From JAJRXR01 sp041987545 (GTDB taxonomy: Bacteria > Planctomycetota > Phycisphaerae > Phycisphaerales > UBA1924): a stretch of 64,000 nucleotides of DNA. The stretch spans positions 124,001 to 188,000 of the forward strand of contig JBHIWH010000005.1 of the NCBI GenBank assembly GCA_041987545.1. Direction: 5' to 3'. Below, one piece after another: positions 52,651 through 61,022 of the stretch. The position numbers and the translations under genes were made by a program. Under the pieces are notes generated by a model. That model saw nothing but the letters and a program-made list of their open reading frames with translations, made no database searches and was not told the origin of the DNA. The stretch's first letter is position 1; each line of letters begins with the position of its first letter.

Positions 52651-53994
52651 TTACGTCAGCGGCTTGGTCCCCGGCACGGCGACCTCGGGCGTCGGCCGCG
52701 GCCCCATCTCCCACCCGCCCGGGTTCAGGTTCTCCTCGCTGCCCATCGCCTGATCCCACGTGACGACCTGCCCCGTGTACGCCGCCATCCGCCCCATGAT
52801 CGCCAGCATGGTCGAGCGAGACATCGCCACGCCGTCGTTCACGGGCTTGCCCGACCGGATCGACGCGAAGAGCACGTCGTGCTCGCGCTGGTACATGTCA
52901 TTGCCCGCGGCCGTCCCCTGCCAGGGCCGCTCGCCCTCGATCACGTGCCTGCCGTTCCAGGGCTGCATCGTGCACCGACCCTCGGAGCCCAGGAAGTACG
53001 CCGAGTTGTCCGTCGCCGTGTTCGGCCAGTGCCGGCACGTGTGATACGCCCGCACCCCGCCCGCGTACTCGTACGTGATCGCGAAGTTGTCCCACACGTT
53101 GCCCGTCTCTGGCGTGTCGGGCCGCGTCGTCCGCCCCCCAACCGCCCAGCACCGCTCGGGCGGCTCGTCCCCCATCGCCCACCCGATCCAGTCGATCGCG
53201 TGCACCGCCTGCTCGACGACATGGTCACCCGAGAACGGCGTGAAGTACTGCCAGTTCCGGAGCTGGAACTCCGTGTCCGACCAGCCCGCCCGCCGCGGGT
53301 TCGGCGCCACCCACCCCGTGGTGTTGTACGTCGTCTGGATCGTGTGCACGTCCCCGATCCCGCCCGTGGCCAGCTTCTCGAAGCACTCGCGCACCTGGTC
53401 TTGGTACCTCCAGCAGAAGCCCGACATGAGGGCGAGCCGCTTCTCTTTCGCCAGCCGCGCCGACTCGAGCACCGATCGCACGCCCGGGGCATCGACGGCC
53501 ACGGGCTTCTCGCAGAACACGTGCTTGCCCGCATCCACCGCCGCCCGCAGGTGAACGGGCCGGAACGCCGGCGGCGTGGTCAGAAGCACCACGTCCACGC
53601 CCGACCCGAGCACGCCCTGGTAACTGTCCAGCCCTGAGAACCGCCGCCCGTCCTCGACGCGGATCTTCCCGGCCCACGAGTCCGCGCCCGAGTCCCCGAT
53701 CGCATCAAGGTCCAGCTCCTCCATCGCCGACCGCACATACCCCAGGCACGAGTCGATCCGCTCGGCGAACACGTCACCCATCGCCCAGAGCACCGCGCCC
53801 GGGTCCGCCTTGAGCGCCTGCACGACGGCGCCCGTCCCCCGCCCGCCGCACCCGATGACCCCGACCCGGAGCTCGTCGGCCCGACCGCGCCGGGCCCGCG
53901 CCGCGAGCGCTGTCGGCGACAACACCCCCGCCGCACCCAGCGCCGCGCCCGCCGCGACGAACTCCCGCCGTGTCCAACCGCGCTCACTCGTCAT
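52651..53994 (-). CDS. Tat-exported Gfo/Idh/MocA oxidoreductase
   Basis: 447 residues from ATG 53994. Leader GWTRREFVAAGAALGAAGVL. Rossmann RVGVIGCGGRGTGAVVQALK, WAMGDVFAERIDSCL, TTPPAFRPVHLRAAV, FCEKPVAVD. C-terminal domain NWQYFTPFSGDHVVEQAVHA, DWIGWAMGDEPPE, tail IMGRMAAYTGQVVTWDQAMG. Close paralogue of the 50406 gene. It overlaps the preceding formylglycine-enzyme-like gene by 11 nt, so the two are co-translated. Confidence 0.88.
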   Translation of the reverse strand: MTSERGWTRREFVAAGAALGAAGVLSPTALAARARRGRADELRVGVIGCGGRGTGAVVQALKADPGAVLWAMGDVFAERIDSCLGYVRSAMEELDLDAIGDSGADSWAGKIRVEDGRRFSGLDSYQGVLGSGVDVVLLTTPPAFRPVHLRAAVDAGKHVFCEKPVAVDAPGVRSVLESARLAKEKRLALMSGFCWRYQDQVRECFEKLATGGIGDVHTIQTTYNTTGWVAPNPRRAGWSDTEFQLRNWQYFTPFSGDHVVEQAVHAIDWIGWAMGDEPPERCWAVGGRTTRPDTPETGNVWDNFAITYEYAGGVRAYHTCRHWPNTATDNSAYFLGSEGRCTMQPWNGRHVIEGERPWQGTAAGNDMYQREHDVLFASIRSGKPVNDGVAMSRSTMLAIMGRMAAYTGQVVTWDQAMGSEENLNPGGWEMGPRPTPEVAVPGTKPLT

Positions 53995-54778
53995 CGCCAG
54001 ATCCCTCCACATACCGCCCGGGCATCTTGTCCTCGTCAACCACGAACCGGAACCCCACCCACGAGCAGTCCGCCAGCCACCACCGGCTCTTGGGGATCTG
54101 CGGGTCCGACGTGTTCCACGCCGAGGTCTGCGTCTGCGCCGCCGTCGGCGTGCACTCGGACGCCGGCTCGCGGTAGCTCCCGCCCATCGCGATCGGCCGC
54201 CGGGTCTCGGTCATCACCCACTCGGCGACATTGCCGAGGGTGTCGTGCAACCCGTGCGCGTTCGCGCCCCGATTGCCGACCGGGTGCGTCGTGCCCTCGG
54301 CGTTCTCCGCCGTCCACGCCTGCTCGCCCGCGTCCCCGCCCGCGAGCCGGGCCCACTCGTCGCGCGTCGGCAGCCGCGCCGGGATACCCGTCTTGGCCTC
54401 GAGCCAGGCGCAGAACGACTCGGCCGCGTGCCGCGTCATCCCGATCGCGGGATATCCGGCATGACCAAACCCACGGTCTGGCGGGACATACGGCTTGCTC
54501 GGCCGCGTCACCGCGTCGCCCCCGCCTCCCTCCGGCTCGTCCAGGCCGTACAGGTACACGTCGTACAGATCCCAGGTCACCTCGGTCGTCAACGCCCACA
54601 GCCCGTCATCGCCCCCGACCAGGACCATGTCGAAAGACACCGTCGTCCCCGGCACGCGAACCTCGACTCGCTCGGCCGCCACGTCCGCGGCGCCGGGCTG
54701 GGCGTGACCCGCTACGGTGCACGCCGTGAGCAGCCCCGCCGCCAAGACCGTGCCCGTCCGATTGCTGGCGACCCTCAT
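53984..54778 (-). CDS. Formylglycine-generating-enzyme-like lipoprotein
   Basis: 264 residues. Signal MRVASNRTGTVLAAGLLTAC with lipobox LTAC (Cys20). The FGE/sulfatase-modifying fold is shown by EVTWDLYDVYL, YPAIGMTRHAAESFCAWLEA, IPARLPTRDEWARLAGG, GLHDTLGNVAEWVMTETRR, MGGSYREPASE and WVGFRFV. The paired active-site cysteines of true FGE are not both present near RWWLADCSW (a single Cys), so a structural or binding role is more likely than formylglycine formation. The 5' end overlaps the divergent ApbE gene by about 53 bp. First gene of the operon running to DUF1080. Confidence 0.78.
   Translation of the reverse strand: MRVASNRTGTVLAAGLLTACTVAGHAQPGAADVAAERVEVRVPGTTVSFDMVLVGGDDGLWALTTEVTWDLYDVYLYGLDEPEGGGGDAVTRPSKPYVPPDRGFGHAGYPAIGMTRHAAESFCAWLEAKTGIPARLPTRDEWARLAGGDAGEQAWTAENAEGTTHPVGNRGANAHGLHDTLGNVAEWVMTETRRPIAMGGSYREPASECTPTAAQTQTSAWNTSDPQIPKSRWWLADCSWVGFRFVVDEDKMPGRYVEGSGDDE
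54713..54718 (+). promoter_or_regulatory. -10 element (TACGGT) 7 nt before a leaderless-type GTG
   Basis: TACGGT ends 7 nt before GTG 54726, the best start for the ApbE lipoprotein. No Shine-Dalgarno is present. The -35 is not recognisable. Confidence 0.3.
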
Positions 54779-55760
54779 GGCGGTGCTGCCGCTCCTCTCG
54801 GGCGCGTGCCGAGCCGCGCCGGCGGGCACTCGCGAAGCCGAGGCTAGCGTCCGGCGCTTCGAGTTCGCAAGGCTCGTCATGGGCTCGAGGGCCCGGGTCG
54901 TCCTGTTCGCCCCGGACGAGGAGTCCGCGGCCGCCGCGGCCGCCGCCGCCTTCGACGAGATGGACCGCCTCAACGCCGTCCTCAGCGACTACGACCCGGA
55001 CAGCGAGGCGATGCGCCTGTGCCGGACGCACGGCCGATGGGTCGCCGCCAGCCCGGACCTCCTCCGCGTCCTGGCCGCTTCGCGTCAGGTCTGGCAGGAC
55101 TCCGAGGGCGCGTTCGACCCCACCGTCGGCCCGCTCTCGCTCCTGTGGCGTGACGCCCGGCGGGAGGGACGGATCCCCGACCCGGCTTCAATCGAGGACG
55201 CGCTCGAACGCGTCGGCATGCCGCACGTCAGGCTCGACCCGCGACGAGGCCGCGTCCGGCTCGAGCGCCCGGGCATGCGCCTCGACTTCGGCGGCATCGG
55301 CAAGGGGTACGCCGCCGACCGGGCCCTTGAGACCCTACGCGCCCTCGGCCACGCCAGCTCGCTGGTCGATCTCGGCGGGGACATCGCCGTCGGCGCCCAC
55401 CCCCCGGGCGACCACGCTCCCTGGACCATTCAGGTCGAAACACCAGCTGGACCCATACCTCTCATGCCGACAGCGGGCGTTGGCGTCGCGACCTCCGGCG
55501 CCCGGTTCCAGTTCGTCGAGTGGGAGGGCGCCCGCTACTCGCACATCATCGACCCTCGGACGGGCCTCGGCGTGACCGACCCGGTCCAGGTCACGGTCGT
55601 CGCCGAGAGCGCCGCGCTCGCCGACGCCCTCGCCAGCGCCGCCTCGGTGCTCGGGCGCGAGGGCCTGCCGGCACTGCGCGCCCGGTACCCGGACGCGCGC
55701 ATCGACCTGGTGGACGAGAAAGGCCCGGGCGACTCGCGCCCGGGCCTTCATGAGAACTAA
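54726..55760 (+). CDS. apbE: ApbE-type FMN transferase, lipoprotein
   Basis: 344 residues from GTG 54726 (another GTG 3 codons earlier; an ATG at 54777 would leave only 10 residues before the lipobox Cys). Signal PVRLLATLMAVLPLLSGAC. ApbE features: FARLVMGSRARVVLFAPDEE, LNAVLSDYDPDSEAMRL, SEGAFDPTVGPLSLLW, RLDFGGIGKGYAADRALETL, SLVDLGGDIAVGAHPPG, YSHIIDPRTGLGVTD and ALADALASAASVLG. Exported FMN transferase for extracytoplasmic flavoproteins. The last codons form a strong hairpin. It is the second ApbE in 12 kb. Confidence 0.87.
   Translation: MSSPAAKTVPVRLLATLMAVLPLLSGACRAAPAGTREAEASVRRFEFARLVMGSRARVVLFAPDEESAAAAAAAAFDEMDRLNAVLSDYDPDSEAMRLCRTHGRWVAASPDLLRVLAASRQVWQDSEGAFDPTVGPLSLLWRDARREGRIPDPASIEDALERVGMPHVRLDPRRGRVRLERPGMRLDFGGIGKGYAADRALETLRALGHASSLVDLGGDIAVGAHPPGDHAPWTIQVETPAGPIPLMPTAGVGVATSGARFQFVEWEGARYSHIIDPRTGLGVTDPVQVTVVAESAALADALASAASVLGREGLPALRARYPDARIDLVDEKGPGDSRPGLHEN
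55720..55748 (+). terminator. Hairpin embedded in the end of the ApbE coding sequence
   Basis: A 12-bp perfect stem (55720-55731 and 55737-55748) with loop ACTCG begins 40 nt before the end of the gene and encodes the last residues (KGPGDSRPGLHEN). Only 14 bp separate ApbE from the convergent M28 gene, so it may serve both as a terminator. No T tract. Confidence 0.5.
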
Positions 55761-55774
55761 GTTGTCTCTGACGC

Positions 55775-57664
55775 TTAGCGGCCCTCGAGCGTCACGTCGA
55801 GCGTGACCTCCTCGCCGTCACGCAGCACGCCGATCTTCACCTCGTCCCCAGGCTCGTGCGAGCCGAGCAGCTCCATCCAGTGCTGCATGTCCGCGATCTT
55901 CTGCCCGTCCCAGCGGATGAGTCGGTCGCCGTCGAGCATGCCGCCCTTGGCCGCCGGCCCGTCGGCCGACACGCTCGAGATCGGGATCCCCGGCTCGTCC
56001 GCGTCGTACCGCGCGGGCATCACGCCCAGCCGCACCTTCACCCCACCCGCCGGCGCCCGCGCGCCCGACCGCGTCGACTCGACGAACTCGAACCGCTCGG
56101 GCCGCTCGGCCGCCGCCACGATAATGTCGTGGTACATATCCACCGTCTTCACCGACCCGACCCGGTTGATCTTCCAGCTCACGTCCCCGGGCGTGTGGTA
56201 GTCCGCGTGGAAGTCCGTGATGATCGAGAAGAGCACCGGCACCTTCTTGGTGTAGAAGCTCGTGTGGTCCGACGCCCCGTTCATCGTCTCGGGCGCGTCG
56301 ATCACGAGGCCGGACTCGGCGAAGAACGGCTCCAGGAACTCACGCAGGCCCTCGCCCGTGTTCGCGCCCGCGACCGTCAGCCGCCCCTCCTGGATCCGAC
56401 CGATCATGTCCCAGTTGATCATCAGCGCGTGCTGCTCGATCGGGACGATCGGGTCGTTGACGTAGTGCCGCGACCCATTCAGGCCCGACTCCTCACCCGA
56501 GAACTCGACGATCAGGATCGAACGCCGAGGCACGTCCTCGCCCTTCTCGCCGATCGTCGCCTGCAGCTTCTTCGCGAGCAAGATCAGCGCGGCGCTGCTC
56601 GACGCGTTGTCGTCGGCGCCCGGGTGAAGCTCGCCCGGGCCCGTCCGCGACCCGAAGTAGCCCATCCCGATGTGGTCCAGGTGCCCGCCCACAACGATCC
56701 ACTCGTCGGCCAGCGAGCCAACGCCGGGGATCACGCCGCCGACGTTCTCGGCCGCCAGCTCCTCCCGGGCCGCGTCGCCCTGCAGGGCGATCTCGAACCC
56801 GAGGTCGTGCACACCGCCGCCCTCGTCCGCCATGGCCCGCAGCTCGTTGAGCGACTTCCCGCCGCCGGCCAGCAGCTTCTCGGCGCCCTCGGGCGACACC
56901 ATCATCACGGGCATCGACCGCCCGCCGCCGCCGCCGGACTGGAACCGGCTCAGCTCCTCGACGCGCCGGTCCGCGACCCACGACGGGTTGACGACCAGCG
57001 CCGCCGCCGCGCCGCGGTCGGCCGCCGCACGGATCTTGTTGGCGAACGAGGCCCGCCCGGACCACCCGCCGTCCTCCGACCAGAGACTCTTGCCCTCCTC
57101 GTCGGTCGGCTCGAACCGGATCATGACCGCGACCTTCCCGGTCAGGTCGTCGTCCTCGCCATAGCTCGAGAAGTCCTCGGGCCCGTTGTCGATCGAGTAG
57201 CCGACGAAGACGCCCTCGCCCTCGACCTCGCCCGTCCCACCGAGCCCGGTGAGCACGAAGTCCTCCTCGGCGACCAGGTCCTTGCCCCCCGCCCGCAGCG
57301 ACTCGGACTCGACCTTCCACAGCCCGCCCAGCCCGAACGGGTCCCGGTACGTCGAGAAGTCCGCCTCGACGCCGTCCAGGTTGCTCGGGAACGCGGGCTC
57401 GAGCCCGTACTGGCGGAAGTGGTACTCGACGTAGTCCTTGGCCCGCTCCATCCCGGCGGATCCCGGCACTCGGCCCATCATGTACGGGTTGGCGAGCGTC
57501 ACGAGGTGGTCGTTGAACTCGCGGACGTCGTTGGACACCGACGCGAGCGCATCACGGATCGGCGCCCCGTGCGACACGCCCGGCTCGGGGGCGTCCTGGG
57601 CGCCCGCGACGCCGCCGGACAGGGACACGAGCAGACCAGGCACGATGAGCCAATCACGACGCAT
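55775..57664 (-). CDS. Secreted M28 metallopeptidase with PA and PDZ domains
   Basis: 629 residues. Signal peptide ending GVAGA. PA-type insert at about 135-300 (GEGVFVGYSIDNGPEDFSSY, KIRAAADRGAAAALVVN). M28 zinc ligands: GHLDHIG, HPGADDNASSSAALI, FSGEESGLNGSRH, INWDMIGR, ADYHTPGDVSWKIN. C-terminal PDZ-like domain at about 545-629 (VRLGVMPARYDADEPGIPIS, GPAAKGGMLDGDRLIRWDGQ). An aminopeptidase that digests peptides outside the cytoplasm. ATG 57664 has CCGGAG upstream. Confidence 0.9.
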   Translation of the reverse strand: MRRDWLIVPGLLVSLSGGVAGAQDAPEPGVSHGAPIRDALASVSNDVREFNDHLVTLANPYMMGRVPGSAGMERAKDYVEYHFRQYGLEPAFPSNLDGVEADFSTYRDPFGLGGLWKVESESLRAGGKDLVAEEDFVLTGLGGTGEVEGEGVFVGYSIDNGPEDFSSYGEDDDLTGKVAVMIRFEPTDEEGKSLWSEDGGWSGRASFANKIRAAADRGAAAALVVNPSWVADRRVEELSRFQSGGGGGRSMPVMMVSPEGAEKLLAGGGKSLNELRAMADEGGGVHDLGFEIALQGDAAREELAAENVGGVIPGVGSLADEWIVVGGHLDHIGMGYFGSRTGPGELHPGADDNASSSAALILLAKKLQATIGEKGEDVPRRSILIVEFSGEESGLNGSRHYVNDPIVPIEQHALMINWDMIGRIQEGRLTVAGANTGEGLREFLEPFFAESGLVIDAPETMNGASDHTSFYTKKVPVLFSIITDFHADYHTPGDVSWKINRVGSVKTVDMYHDIIVAAAERPERFEFVESTRSGARAPAGGVKVRLGVMPARYDADEPGIPISSVSADGPAAKGGMLDGDRLIRWDGQKIADMQHWMELLGSHEPGDEVKIGVLRDGEEVTLDVTLEGR

Positions 57665-57729
57665 ATCTCGAACTCCGGAAGGGGAATCGCCCGGGGGTCG
57701 TGCGGCCGATCCGCCGCGCCCCGCGGATG

Positions 57730-57735
57730 AGCATA
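57730..57735 (-). promoter_or_regulatory. -10 element (TATGCT) of the M28 peptidase gene
   Basis: TATGCT on the minus strand gives a leader of about 58 nt. It stands in the 129-bp divergent region with the plus-strand TAGAAT at 57782. The -35 is unclear. Confidence 0.35.
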
Positions 57736-57781
57736 CCGCTCCCCTCCCCCCCGGATGCGATTCGGCGGCGGCGCCCCCGCG

Positions 57782-57787
57782 TAGAAT
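57782..57787 (+). promoter_or_regulatory. -10 element (TAGAAT) 6 nt before a leaderless-type GTG
   Basis: TAGAAT ends 6 nt before GTG 57794, so transcription would start at the start codon. There is no Shine-Dalgarno. The -35 is unclear. Confidence 0.4.
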
Positions 57788-57793
57788 CGCCCC

Positions 57794-59122
57794 GTGCGTG
57801 CGGCCCTCGCCCTCATCCTCGCCCTCCTAACCCTCGCCGCGACACACTCGCGCGCGGCCCTCCACCCCCAGGACGGCCCCCACGTCGAGATCCGGATCGC
57901 CATCGAGGACGACGCCGTCCGCTGGACCTCGGGCCTCAACCTCGCCTTCATCGACGAGATGATCGAGCCCTCCCGCGAGTCGCTCCAGCACCTGACCGAC
58001 GACGAGCAGGACGCCCTCCTCCGCCGCCTCGAGGCCTACCTGGTCGAGAACATCCGCGTCTCGATCGACGGCGAGCCCGTCCGCCCCCGGGTCGAGTCGC
58101 TGGACCTGCACGCCGACCCCGATCCGAGCCTGGTCGTCCTGTTCCCGAAGATGGGCATGCGCGCGCTCATCCGGGGCGTCGCCGTCCTCGCCTTCGACAC
58201 CGACACCCCGCCCGAGACCGTGGACCTGACCTGGCCCACGTTCCCCGAGGACCGGGTCGCGGCCGAGTTCGAGCAAGCGGAGCAGACGCCCCTCATGGTC
58301 CTCGAAGCCCAGCTCCGCGCCGAGGGAACGATGAAGATCGTCCGCTTCTCCGAGGCCGACCCGACCGTCACCTGGCACCGCGGCTGGGACGACGCGGCCC
58401 GATTCACGCCCGTCCCCGACCCGCCCGAGCGCGTCCAGACCACGCGCGTCCCGGCGCTCTCGCTGGCCGCGGGCGCCGCGGCCCTCGCGTCCCTGGCGTG
58501 GAGCCTCGCCTCGGTCGCCCGTGGGCGCGGGTGGTTCGCGCCCCTGATGACGACGGTGATCTTCGCCGCCGCCGCCGTCGCGAGCACCGGGGTCGCCCGG
58601 GTTCCGATCCCCGGGTCTGCGCCGCCGCAGAAACTCGACGACGCCGAGATCGAGCGTGCGTTCCTCGCCCTGCACGACAACATGTACAAGGCGTTCGACT
58701 ACACCGCCGAGTCTGACGTGTACGACTCGCTCGCCCGTTCGGTGGAGGGCCCGCTGCTGGCCGAGCTGTACACCCAGGTCCGCGCCTCGCTCGTGCAGGC
58801 CGAGCAGGGCGGCATGCTCGGCATCGTCACCGGCATCCACCCCGGGCCGATCGAGGTCCTGGGCGACGAGGACACGCCCGCCGGCGACATGAGCGCCACC
58901 CTCGCCCACACCTGGACGATCGACGGCACCGTCTACCACTGGGGCCACTCGCACACACGCCAGATCGAGTACGAGGGCGAGTACACCATCACCGCGCTGC
59001 CGCAGGGCTGGCGCATCACCGACCACCGCATCCTCTCGCAGACCCGCCTCGACCCCGGCGCCGACGAATCGCCCGAAGGCGTCGAGGACCTCCTCCGCGC
59101 CGTGGGCGGCGACGACATCTGA
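57794..59122 (+). CDS. Membrane protein with extracytoplasmic domains, first gene of ABC/metal operon
   Basis: 442 residues from GTG 57794. Signal peptide (1-21), outer domain to about 215 (VEIRIAIEDDAVRWTSGLNL, LVVLFPKMGMRALIRGVAVL), two transmembrane helices (219-241 and 247-269), then a second outer domain with His-rich end (HTWTIDGTVYHWGHSHTRQ, ITDHRILSQTR). I do not recognise the family. The His cluster and the ZnuA-like protein in the same operon suggest metal contact. It precedes the ATPase gene by 8 nt. Confidence 0.75.
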   Translation: MRAALALILALLTLAATHSRAALHPQDGPHVEIRIAIEDDAVRWTSGLNLAFIDEMIEPSRESLQHLTDDEQDALLRRLEAYLVENIRVSIDGEPVRPRVESLDLHADPDPSLVVLFPKMGMRALIRGVAVLAFDTDTPPETVDLTWPTFPEDRVAAEFEQAEQTPLMVLEAQLRAEGTMKIVRFSEADPTVTWHRGWDDAARFTPVPDPPERVQTTRVPALSLAAGAAALASLAWSLASVARGRGWFAPLMTTVIFAAAAVASTGVARVPIPGSAPPQKLDDAEIERAFLALHDNMYKAFDYTAESDVYDSLARSVEGPLLAELYTQVRASLVQAEQGGMLGIVTGIHPGPIEVLGDEDTPAGDMSATLAHTWTIDGTVYHWGHSHTRQIEYEGEYTITALPQGWRITDHRILSQTRLDPGADESPEGVEDLLRAVGGDDI

Positions 59123-59130
59123 CCCGACCG

Positions 59131-59847
59131 ATGACCGACGCCCCGCCCCCCACCGCCGACCCGACCCGCATCGTCGAGGCGTCGGGGATCCGGTTCTCCT
59201 ACCCCGGGCCGGACCCGTTCGTGCTTCGGCGCGAGCACGTCCGCATCGCCGAGGGCGAGCACACCGCCTGCATCGGCCCCAGCGGGTGCGGCAAGACCAC
59301 GCTCCTCCGCATCCTCATCGGCGTGATCGCCCCCGACGCGGGCACGATCCACCTCGACCGCCGCGAGATCTCCGCCATGCGCGAGGCCGAGCGCCGACGC
59401 GCCCGCATCGCCAGCGTCGGCATGGTCTTCCAGAGCTTCGCCCTGCTCGACTACCTGAGCGCCCTGGACAACATCCTGCTGCCCTACCGCGTCAGCTCGA
59501 TGCTCCGCCTCGACACCGACGCCCGCGACCGCGCCCTCGACATCGCCTCGGACCTGGGCATCGCCCGCCTGCTCGACCGCCGCCCGCACCGCCTCAGCCA
59601 GGGCGAGCGACAGCGCGTCGCGATCTGCCGGGCGCTGGTCACCCAGCCCCGCCTGATCGCCTGCGACGAGCCGACCGGCAACCTCGACCCCGAGCGCTCC
59701 CACGCGGTCGTCTCCCTCCTGCTCCGCCAGGCCCAGCGCACCGGCGCCACCGTGCTGATGGTCACGCACGACCACGAGCTGCTCGCCCACTTCTCGCAGG
59801 TCATCGACCTGGACGACCAGGCGGACCCGCCCGGGGGCGCCGCGTGA
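59131..59847 (+). CDS. ABC transporter ATPase, MacB/LolD type
   Basis: 238 residues. Walker A IGPSGCGKTTLLR, Q-loop GMVFQSFALLDYLSALDNIL, signature LSQGERQRVAICRAL, Walker B LIACDEPTGNLDPE, switch His MVTHDHE. Sequence is that of the LolD/MacB/FtsE branch that pairs with FtsX-fold permeases. Its stop overlaps the permease start (GTGA). Confidence 0.92.
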   Translation: MTDAPPPTADPTRIVEASGIRFSYPGPDPFVLRREHVRIAEGEHTACIGPSGCGKTTLLRILIGVIAPDAGTIHLDRREISAMREAERRRARIASVGMVFQSFALLDYLSALDNILLPYRVSSMLRLDTDARDRALDIASDLGIARLLDRRPHRLSQGERQRVAICRALVTQPRLIACDEPTGNLDPERSHAVVSLLLRQAQRTGATVLMVTHDHELLAHFSQVIDLDDQADPPGGAA

Positions 59848-61013
59848 TCGGCCCGTTCTACCTCGCCCTCCGCCACGCCCAGCGCCGACCCGCGCGGTCG
59901 CTGATCCTCGTCGCGTGCCTGGCGATCGTCGTCGCCATCCCCGCCGTCAGCCGCGCGCTCTCCGCCCGGTTCGAGCGATCGCTCCACGTCCGCGCCGACG
60001 GCGTGCCCCTCGTCGTCGGCGCCGCCGGAAGCCGCTTCGACCTGGTCTTCGCCTCCCTCTACTACCGCTCCACACGCATCGGCACGATCACCATGGGCGA
60101 CTACGAGGCGCTGCTCGCCGAGCCCACCGCCTCCGTCCTCCCCGTCCACGCCCGGTTCACCGCCCGGGGCGCCCCTGTCGTCGCGACGTCGGTCGAGTTC
60201 TTCGACCACCGCGGCCTCCGCGTCGAACGGGGCCGACGCTTCCTCGCCGTCGGCGAGGCCGTCGCGGGCGCCGCCGCCGCCCGACGCCTCGGCCTCAAGC
60301 CCGGCGACACCCTCGACTCCGACCAGCTCAAGCAGTACGACATCACCGGCGCCCCCTCGATCCGCCTCCGCGTCGCGGGCGTGCTCGCCGCATCCGGCAC
60401 GCCCGACGACGACGCCGTCTTCGTCGACCTCGAGACCGCCTGGGTCCTCGAGGGCGCCGCCCACGGGCACGCCGACGCCGAGAAAATCGACCGACCGGAC
60501 CTGCTCATCGGCCGGGCCGACGGGCACACCGCCCTCTCCGAGGCGCTCGTCACGGCCCAGGAGATCACCCCGGAGAACGCGGCCGACTTCCACGTCCACG
60601 GCTCGCGCGCCGGCCTCCCGCTCACCGCCGTCCTCGTCTTCCCCGACGACCAGAAGGCCGACACGATCCTCGCCGCCCGGTACAACGAGGCCCCGGGCCT
60701 CCAGGCCCTCTCCCCGTCCCGGGTCGTGGACGAGCTGATCGAGTACGTCGTCCAGATCCGCCGCCTGCTCGACGTCGTCGCGTTCGTGCTGGGCGCCTCG
60801 ACGCTCCTGCTCGTCGCCCTGATCGTCGCGCTGGCCGTCCGTGTGCGGGCCGACGAGATCCGGACGCTGGGCGAGATCGGCGCCGACCGCCTCGCGATCG
60901 TCGCCGTCTTCGCCTGGGAGCTGGCCCTGCTCGCGTGGGCCGCCGTCATCGCCGCGGCGGTCCTGACCATCCTCGCGGTCACTATCATCAGCGCCGCGAC
61001 GCCCATGCTCTAG
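59844..61013 (+). CDS. ABC permease with FtsX fold
   Basis: 389 residues from GTG 59844. One N-terminal transmembrane helix (SLILVACLAIVVAIPAVS), a periplasmic MacB-like core domain of about 250 residues (GTITMGDYEALLAEPTASVL, RLGLKPGDTLDSDQLKQYDI), and C-terminal helices (VVAFVLGASTLLLVALIVAL; LAIVAVFAWELALLAWAAVI and following). EIRTLGEIGADR is the coupling-helix segment (usual EI..LRAIGA). A type VII-like transporter: usually these export or extract rather than import. Confidence 0.87.
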   Translation: MIGPFYLALRHAQRRPARSLILVACLAIVVAIPAVSRALSARFERSLHVRADGVPLVVGAAGSRFDLVFASLYYRSTRIGTITMGDYEALLAEPTASVLPVHARFTARGAPVVATSVEFFDHRGLRVERGRRFLAVGEAVAGAAAARRLGLKPGDTLDSDQLKQYDITGAPSIRLRVAGVLAASGTPDDDAVFVDLETAWVLEGAAHGHADAEKIDRPDLLIGRADGHTALSEALVTAQEITPENAADFHVHGSRAGLPLTAVLVFPDDQKADTILAARYNEAPGLQALSPSRVVDELIEYVVQIRRLLDVVAFVLGASTLLLVALIVALAVRVRADEIRTLGEIGADRLAIVAVFAWELALLAWAAVIAAAVLTILAVTIISAATPML

Positions 61014-61022
61014 GAGGGCACC

